This document shows positions 6,705-11,286 of a DNA stretch of 11,286 nucleotides, piece after piece (the stretch's first letter is position 1; every line of letters starts with the position of its first letter). Position numbers and translations under genes: made by a program. This DNA is from Chloroflexota bacterium. GTDB lineage: Bacteria > Chloroflexota > Dehalococcoidia > GIF9 > UBA5629. Where the stretch lies: the NCBI GenBank assembly GCA_026389655.1, contig JAPLHL010000078.1, positions 1-11,286 on the forward strand. The letters are read 5' to 3'. The notes beneath the pieces are model-generated. The model was not told the DNA's origin. It worked only from the letters and a program-made list of their open reading frames with translations, and made no database searches.

Positions 6705-6733
6705 ATCATCTATGTTGTGTATCACCAGGTCAA
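6705..6733 (-). promoter_or_regulatory. Candidate sigma-70-like promoter toward the acetyltransferase
   Basis: Read on the minus strand, TTGACC and GATGAT are separated by 17 bases. The first matches five of six consensus positions and the second four of six. Transcription would begin near 6700, about 60 bases before the TTG start. In an AT-rich stretch such a match can occur by chance. Confidence 0.28.
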
Positions 6734-6743
6734 AAATGATATA

Positions 6744-6772
6744 TTGCTCATTTAAGAGCGGGTTAATATACT
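6744..6772 (+). promoter_or_regulatory. Candidate sigma-70-like promoter toward the second gene module
   Basis: TTGCTC and TATACT are 17 bases apart; the -10 matches five of six positions and the -35 only three. An imperfect dyad, GCTC-ATTTAA-GAGC at 6746-6759, lies between them and could be an operator. The next gene begins 145 bases downstream. Nothing else in 6696-6916 looks coding. Confidence 0.25.
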
Positions 6773-6916
6773 ACCATACATAATAAACAAAATTGAACGA
6801 ATTGGCAGGCAAATGGTGGATTAGGAGTGTATTGATTAAGCCCGGTTATATAGCAGTGTTGTGTATGATGTAAAATATGGCTCATAAAAGCGCAGAGGCT
6901 TGACGGGTAAAATAGA

Positions 6917-7696
6917 ATGTTTGAGTGTGAGGTGAATGAAACGCCTGGTTTGGTAGCAAGGGCTTCAAATATATATCGTGAGCAGGGTTTTATGGCCTTG
7001 GTTCGGATCGCATTAAATCGTATTAAAATGGAATGTCTTTTATTGCCTTTTGCATTGGTATGTATTAAGAATATAAAATTCAAAGACATCGATTCCCTGG
7101 TTGACTTCAGTTTTAATGTTGCCGGAGGTTTAATTCGTCCCTTACAGGTTAAATCAGAAATTATACAGTTACTTGAGATAATAAATCAGCGCAAACCTGA
7201 GCTTGTTGTGGAGATCGGCACTTATAGGGGAGGTGTGATGTTTCTACTTTCCCGCGTCGCGTCTCCAACGGCGGAATTAATCAGTATTGATTATCCGGAT
7301 GTCAGATTCGGCGGGGGTTATGAATCATGGATGACATGTTTAATTAAGGGGTTTAAATCAGGCCGGCAGAAAATTCATTTGATTTGGGGAGATTCGCATC
7401 GGGCAGACACACTCACACGAGTAAGTGATATATTAAACGGTCGAAAGGCAGACCTTATGTTCATTGATGGCGACCATTCCTACGAAGGGGTTAAGAAGGA
7501 TTTTAAGATGTATAGTCCCCTGGTCAAACAGGGGGGAATGCTCGTATTTCATGATGTTGTGATACATACGGCTGAACTGGGCTGCGAAGTAAATAAATTG
7601 TGGATTGAGCTAAAAGACTCGGAACAATACCGGACAGATGAAATAATTAATGATGTTACCCAAAATACATGCGGTATTGGTATCATCTATACTTGA
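6917..7696 (+). CDS. Class I SAM-dependent methyltransferase (Methyltransf_24 / CmcI-like)
   Basis: Predicted cytoplasmic methyltransferase of 259 residues, probably O-methylating a sugar of the growing oligosaccharide. The core has motif I VVEIGTYRGG (97-106), the acidic end of strand two in SIDYPD (123-128), GDSH (158-161), the metal- or substrate-linked MFIDGDHSYEGV (181-192) and LVFHDVV (209-215). These are the hallmarks of the CmcI/Methyltransf_24 group common in polysaccharide loci. About 95 residues precede the core; they are basic and helical with a hydrophobic patch at 40-50. The ATG at 6917 has only a weak upstream purine stretch. It opens the second plus-strand module after a non-coding gap, and the next gene starts 12 bases after its stop. 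The acceptor cannot be deduced. The old cephalosporin hydroxylase label for such proteins is misleading. Confidence 0.82.
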   Translation: MFECEVNETPGLVARASNIYREQGFMALVRIALNRIKMECLLLPFALVCIKNIKFKDIDSLVDFSFNVAGGLIRPLQVKSEIIQLLEIINQRKPELVVEIGTYRGGVMFLLSRVASPTAELISIDYPDVRFGGGYESWMTCLIKGFKSGRQKIHLIWGDSHRADTLTRVSDILNGRKADLMFIDGDHSYEGVKKDFKMYSPLVKQGGMLVFHDVVIHTAELGCEVNKLWIELKDSEQYRTDEIINDVTQNTCGIGIIYT

Positions 7697-7708
7697 TTGG
7701 CTGCATTA

Positions 7709-8512
7709 ATGATTACTGTTGTATGCATCTATAATAACAAGCAGGTCCTAGAAGAATATATAATCAATAGCTTGAAGAAACAGTCTTGCGCGTATCAGCT
7801 TATTACCATTGATAATACACAAGGTCGTTTCTCTTCGGCTGCGGAGGCTTTCAATTACGGCGCCCGGCAAGCCGATACGAAATACATCATGTTTGTTCAT
7901 CCGGATATTGAATTGTGTTCCAACACGTGGTTAATTGAGGCTGAGAATATCATTGAATCTATGGGTTCATTCGGCGTAGCTGGAGTTGCAGGAATGAGCG
8001 AAATTGGCCTGGATAACCGGGAGCGCGGAAGGAATATAATTACGCATTTGGAGGATAAACGTGAGTGGGAGTGGGGCAATCGCATTACCAGGCCGGAGAT
8101 AGTTCAAACTATAGACGGATGTCTTATTATTACTCCAAAGACGGTTTATGACCAGATAAAATTCGATGAGAAAGTCTGTGATGACTGGCATTTATACGAC
8201 GTAGATTATTGCTTATCCTGTAAAGAACTGGGTTACGAGGTATTTGCTATACCGCTATCTGTTTATCATCGCTCTACGGGTGGCTATTTTAAACAAAAAA
8301 AAGGGGATGTCATCAAATCGCTTGGCCAGTTACCTGCAGAATACTATAAAACGCTTTCGAAGGTAATGAAAAAGCATCGCCATCATTATAAAATGGTATA
8401 TACGACTTGTGGAGATTACAGTACTTCATCACCCGTCATATGGCAACGCATTTATAATATATTGAGAGCTGGAATAGGTCTGGCCATAAATCCAAAACGA
8501 TGGGAAAAATAG
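7709..8512 (+). CDS. StrF-like family 2 glycosyltransferase
   Basis: Cytoplasmic GT-A-type protein of 267 residues resembling the StrF/Glyco_tranf_2_5 group. It begins with the GT2-like strand MITVVCIYNNK. A second strand is LITIDNT (31-37), the segment FVHPDIEL (62-69) stands where the DxD metal site lies, and DGCLIITP (136-143) and DDWHLYDVDYCLSCKELGY (158-176) form the acceptor/catalytic region. The metal site reads His-Pro-Asp rather than Asp-x-Asp, which is usual in this subgroup. I chose ATG 7709; a TTG at 7697, directly after the previous stop, would add four residues and has no better ribosome site. The 3' end overlaps the next gene by 13 bases, so the two are probably co-translated. 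The C-terminal 50 residues are basic and end in an amphipathic stretch that may touch the membrane. Donor and acceptor are unknown. Confidence 0.8.
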   Translation: MITVVCIYNNKQVLEEYIINSLKKQSCAYQLITIDNTQGRFSSAAEAFNYGARQADTKYIMFVHPDIELCSNTWLIEAENIIESMGSFGVAGVAGMSEIGLDNRERGRNIITHLEDKREWEWGNRITRPEIVQTIDGCLIITPKTVYDQIKFDEKVCDDWHLYDVDYCLSCKELGYEVFAIPLSVYHRSTGGYFKQKKGDVIKSLGQLPAEYYKTLSKVMKKHRHHYKMVYTTCGDYSTSSPVIWQRIYNILRAGIGLAINPKRWEK

Positions 8513-9366
8513 CTGCACCCAGGGTACTCATACTGATCCTCAATTGGAATGGATTAGGAGATACGATTGAGTGTCTGGACTCTATCAATAAAATTCATTA
8601 TTCAAACTATTCCATACTAGTTATTGATAATGGGTCGGATGGCAATGACGTCCAAGCATTAAAGGCAAAATTTGGTGCAAGACTTAACGTTATTGAGATC
8701 CGGAAAAATCGCGGTTTTGCCGGCGGCATCAATAGGGGAATCAATTATGCCCTGGATAATTTTGAATCTGAATATATGCTGCTCCTGAATAATGACACTA
8801 TTGTCGCGCCTGATTTTCTCGATAAATTAATAGCTGCGGTTAAGAAGGATTCTACAATTGGTTTAGCAGGGCCGAAGATCCTCTTCTACAACGAGCGTCA
8901 ATATATACAGAATACCGGAAATAAAATTGATATGATTAAGGGGAGCACTATTTCGATAGATTTTAAGAAAAAAGACATAGACGAAGCAACCGGTATTCAG
9001 GTAACAGATTATATAGACACTGCTATCCTTGTAAGAAACGACTTGTTTAAGTCAGTTGGTCTTTTTGACGAAAGCTATCATTGCTATTGGGAAGATGCGG
9101 ACTACGGCGCCAGGGTCAGCCGGGCTGGATTTAAGATAATTAGTGTACTAGATGCCAGAATCTGGCATAAGAAAACAGTGATACCGGGGCCGTGGTACAG
9201 GGTTTTGATAAAAGGTGGGCTATTAAAAGAATCACCGGATTCCATACATTATCTTGCTAGAAACACCTTTAAATTCTTGAAGAAATATGCTACAAAACAA
9301 CAATACAGGCAAGGGCTGGCGGCCTTCTTTCATGGTATCCGTGACGGTTTATCCTTAAAATCGTAA
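8500..9366 (+). CDS. Family 2 glycosyltransferase (WbbL/rhamnosyltransferase-like)
   Basis: Inverting GT-A glycosyltransferase of 288 residues acting on lipid-linked intermediates at the inner face of the membrane. VLILILNWNG (9-18) and VIDNGSDG (41-48) form the nucleotide-binding start. NRGFAGGINRGI (70-81) is the family's signature loop. LLLNNDT (94-100) holds the Asn-Asn-Asp variant of the DxD metal site, GLAGPKI (121-127) follows, and YWEDADYGAR (196-205) supplies the catalytic acidic residues. This arrangement is common in rhamnosyltransferases and other 6-deoxyhexose transferases, so it is a candidate for adding the branched sugar made upstream, but that is inference. The ATG lies inside the preceding gene, 13 bases before the end of its stop codon. 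There is a 30-base gap to the next gene. Confidence 0.9.
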   Translation: MGKIAAPRVLILILNWNGLGDTIECLDSINKIHYSNYSILVIDNGSDGNDVQALKAKFGARLNVIEIRKNRGFAGGINRGINYALDNFESEYMLLLNNDTIVAPDFLDKLIAAVKKDSTIGLAGPKILFYNERQYIQNTGNKIDMIKGSTISIDFKKKDIDEATGIQVTDYIDTAILVRNDLFKSVGLFDESYHCYWEDADYGARVSRAGFKIISVLDARIWHKKTVIPGPWYRVLIKGGLLKESPDSIHYLARNTFKFLKKYATKQQYRQGLAAFFHGIRDGLSLKS

Positions 9367-9396
9367 TAGAGAAAAACTTCGTATCGACGGAATAAA

Positions 9397-10548
9397 ATGC
9401 GAGTTGTTGTCAATGCTACTGTAACCAGCCAGAGGGAAAAAACTGGCATTGCCACATTTGGAACCAATCTGTTAAAAGCCCTGAAAGAACTGGATGGGGT
9501 CCATAGCTATTGCATTTTCACATTGAACGATCCGGAACTAGAAAAGATGAGCAATCGCGAGTTTGATGTACTCACATTACCAGGGGTATTTCGTCTTTTA
9601 CCTGTCGAGTTCTCCTGGATTTGCTGGTATCTATGGTACTATACGGGTTTTAACCTGCAGTTGGGGTCGATCAAACCCGATGTTTACTTATCTCTTGATT
9701 TCAGCCTTCCCGGTTATAAAAATTGCCCCAGGGTATGCATGGTGTACGACCTTACCCCGCTGCTACTTGAAGGCGCATACCCTGAGCGTTTTAAGACCAG
9801 GTATAAAATGCAAGTTTCGCATGCTATGAAAAATGCAGACAGGGTTATCACTATTTCTCAATCCGCCCGAAAAGACATACTCGAATATTTTGGCGTCGAT
9901 CCTCAAAAGGTAGAAGTTGTCTATCCAGGCTTTGATGACAAGTTATTTACAGCCGCCAAAGATCCGGGTACAGATAAAAAGACACTGGATAGATATAAAA
10001 TAGACTATCCGTATATATTATTCATTGGAGCATTGGAACCGAAAAAAAATATCGTTCGTTTAATTGATGCCTTCGAAAAAGTAAAAGTAGATGGGAGCAT
10101 TCCTCACCGGCTGGTAATAGGCGGGAAACGTTCATGGAATGATGCCGCTGTCTTTGAAAAAATTACAGCATCAGCCATATCCAGCGAAATTAACTATGCG
10201 GGCTATCTGCCTAACCAGGATCTGCCTGCTCTGATGCGGAATGCGGATTTATTTATTTTTCCTTCACTCAACGAAGGTTTCGGCATACCGCCGCTGGAGG
10301 CGATGGCGTGTGGTACACCTGTCATAACGTCTACTGTCTCGTCGCTTCCGGAAGTCGTCGCTGATGCGGGAATGCTGATTGATCCATACAATGTGGAAGA
10401 AATGGCTGCTACGATAACAAGGGTGCTCTCAAGCGGTGATCTTCGACAGGCGATGGGGCGAAAGGGTCTTGAACGGGCAAAACTGTTTTCGTGGCATAAG
10501 GCAGCACATGATATGCTGGAAATTATCTCCGAAGTATCGGGTCGTTGA
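9397..10548 (+). CDS. Family 4 glycosyltransferase (GT-B fold)
   Basis: Retaining glycosyltransferase of 383 residues with two Rossmann-like domains. The N-terminal acceptor domain carries ATVTSQREKTGIATF (7-21) and VCMVYDLTPLL (113-123). The linker has ADRVITISQSARKDI (147-161) and the VVYPGFD (174-180) boundary typical of WbaZ/mannosyltransferase-like proteins. The C-terminal Glycos_transf_1 domain shows ILFIGALEPKKN (207-218), with a phosphate-binding lysine in the KK pair, and the E-x7-E motif with Glu293 and Glu301 in NEGFGIPPLEAMACGTPV (292-309). The ATG is preceded by GGA five bases upstream within CGACGGAATAAA. The gene ends 19 bases from the stop of the convergent membrane-protein gene, with no terminator hairpin in between. 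Such enzymes often transfer mannose, glucose or rhamnose; the sugar is not determined here. Confidence 0.93.
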   Translation: MRVVVNATVTSQREKTGIATFGTNLLKALKELDGVHSYCIFTLNDPELEKMSNREFDVLTLPGVFRLLPVEFSWICWYLWYYTGFNLQLGSIKPDVYLSLDFSLPGYKNCPRVCMVYDLTPLLLEGAYPERFKTRYKMQVSHAMKNADRVITISQSARKDILEYFGVDPQKVEVVYPGFDDKLFTAAKDPGTDKKTLDRYKIDYPYILFIGALEPKKNIVRLIDAFEKVKVDGSIPHRLVIGGKRSWNDAAVFEKITASAISSEINYAGYLPNQDLPALMRNADLFIFPSLNEGFGIPPLEAMACGTPVITSTVSSLPEVVADAGMLIDPYNVEEMAATITRVLSSGDLRQAMGRKGLERAKLFSWHKAAHDMLEIISEVSGR

Positions 10549-10567
10549 CCGCTATACCGTCGTAAAG

Positions 10568-11286
10568 CTAAGGGATGGCCTTCAGTATCTGGGTTGCGCC
10601 GTTATTATATATCCGTTCCTTCCAGGGATTTTTACCATCTCCATTTACAAATCCGGAAAGATTGATATGGGTGCGAAGGCCGGGGTACCCCAGTGTGAAA
10701 GTAAGCTCGTTGTGAGACACGTTCCAGGCTGTCAGGAATATTAGATCGCCGTTACCAGGTTTGGCAGTGGGTGTAAGCGAGGGGATACCGCCAGGAAATT
10801 GGTTTTGCACCAGTATTTTCCACGTGTGGGTGTCGGAATACACGAAAGATGTGCTTGTGGTGCTGGATGTCAGCCAGCGTGCTGCGTATTCGTCCTGCGT
10901 GGAAAAATTGCCCATTAGGTCCAGTCGGTGGCTACTTAACGCAATCGAGAAAGGGGCCTCGATCCTTACTGTATCCTTCATTCCCGTAACCTCGTAAAGG
11001 ATCCCGGATGTGACTATGAAGTATGGTACTATAACTGCAGCCGTGATAATTTTCAGGTATGAGGGACTTTCCTTTACTGCAACATTTGGGAGCTTTCTGA
11101 TTTTGCACCACGCGTATCTAATTAACTGAAGCACTGTCTCTCCACCGATAATGAAGAATGGCGCCAGCGTGATCAAAAGCACATGGTACCATCTTGTAGT
11201 ATTAAAGGAGTAGGCAAAACTGGGCAGTTTTATGCATGCCGCCAATATTGCCACGCTCATTACGCTCACCGCAATATACTCTATAC
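10568..11286 (-). CDS. C-terminal part of a polytopic membrane protein, DUF2206-like, cut by window edge
   Basis: The frame is open to the right edge, so the GTG at 11269 is an internal codon and the real N-terminus lies beyond the window. Numbering from that GTG, there are hydrophobic segments at about 1-15, 28-50 and 72-93, followed by a hydrophilic domain of about 140 residues that is probably extracytoplasmic. The loop TTRWYHVLLITLAPFFIIGG (24-43) and the ending RIYNNGATQIL (219-229) resemble what I recall of DUF2206 membrane proteins found in surface-glycan loci. Large proteins of this kind look like GT-C glycosyltransferases or O-antigen polymerases, so this could supply the missing polymerization or transfer step; that is inference. 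It points opposite to the other glycosyltransferase genes and converges on the GT4 gene. I am sure that it is a coding membrane protein and less sure of the family. Confidence 0.7.
   Translation of the reverse strand, partial: IEYIAVSVMSVAILAACIKLPSFAYSFNTTRWYHVLLITLAPFFIIGGETVLQLIRYAWCKIRKLPNVAVKESPSYLKIITAAVIVPYFIVTSGILYEVTGMKDTVRIEAPFSIALSSHRLDLMGNFSTQDEYAARWLTSSTTSTSFVYSDTHTWKILVQNQFPGGIPSLTPTAKPGNGDLIFLTAWNVSHNELTFTLGYPGLRTHINLSGFVNGDGKNPWKERIYNNGATQILKAIP

Noticed and set aside
6509..6709. Minus-strand 66-codon ORF starting at ATG 6709 as a separate gene
   Set aside because: Most of it overlaps the acetyltransferase in another frame and shows no domain. Only its first 20 or so codons are of interest, as a possible frameshifted start of that enzyme.
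6763..7089. Minus-strand 108-codon open frame across the divergent region
   Set aside because: It overlaps the start of the methyltransferase gene, has cysteine- and histidine-rich composition unlike a real protein and no recognisable motif.
10549..10567. Terminator between the convergent GT4 and membrane-protein genes
   Set aside because: The 19-base gap has no stem-loop followed by a T-run on either strand.
10436..10997. Plus-strand open frames over the end of the GT4 gene and the minus-strand membrane protein
   Set aside because: They are opposite or alternative frames of well-supported genes and have no family features.

Overview
The window is the middle of a bacterial surface-polysaccharide (O-antigen, capsule or exopolysaccharide-type) biosynthesis locus. 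It is cut at both ends: the first gene lacks its N-terminus and the last gene, on the minus strand, lacks its N-terminus at the right edge. The host is not identifiable from this stretch alone. Mid-range base composition with AT-richer transport and glycosyltransferase genes, GTG and TTG starts, and a minus-strand membrane protein resembling the DUF2206 family (which I recall mainly from methanogens and Dehalococcoidia) would fit an anaerobic bacterium such as a Chloroflexota member, but this is a guess. I saw no tRNA, rRNA, CRISPR array, transposase or convincing intrinsic terminator.

Region 1 (2-4619, plus strand) is a nucleotide-sugar cassette: glucose-1-phosphate cytidylyltransferase (rfbF), CDP-glucose 4,6-dehydratase (rfbG), a three-domain sugar C-methyltransferase of the TylCIII/NovU type, an RmlC-type 3,5-epimerase, and a short-chain NAD-dependent 4-ketoreductase. 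The genes are tightly packed, with ATGA stop/start overlaps. There is no 3-dehydrase (RfbH/ascarylose E1 type), so the predicted product is not a 3,6-dideoxyhexose. It should be a CDP-activated, C-methyl-branched 6-deoxyhexose, made by a CDP counterpart of the dTDP-noviose logic (NovV/T/U/W/S). A 48-codon ORF sits between epimerase and reductase, joined to both by 4-base stop/start overlaps and containing a perfect hairpin.

Region 2 (4717-6916) holds a Wzx-type flippase on the plus strand. It converges, with overlapping stop codons, on a minus-strand CatB/Vat-type hexapeptide O-acetyltransferase that appears to lack its first 60 or so residues. A non-coding divergent region of about 220 bases follows.

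Region 3 (6917-10548, plus strand) is an assembly module: a Methyltransf_24/CmcI-like SAM methyltransferase, a StrF-like GT2 protein, a classical GT2 (rhamnosyltransferase-like) and a GT4 glycosyltransferase. It ends 19 bases from the convergent minus-strand membrane protein. Taken together, the locus makes an unusual branched sugar, transfers it with other sugars to a lipid-linked oligosaccharide, decorates it by methylation and possibly acetylation, and flips it across the membrane. The priming transferase, polymerase and ligase are not visible unless the minus-strand membrane protein is one of them.
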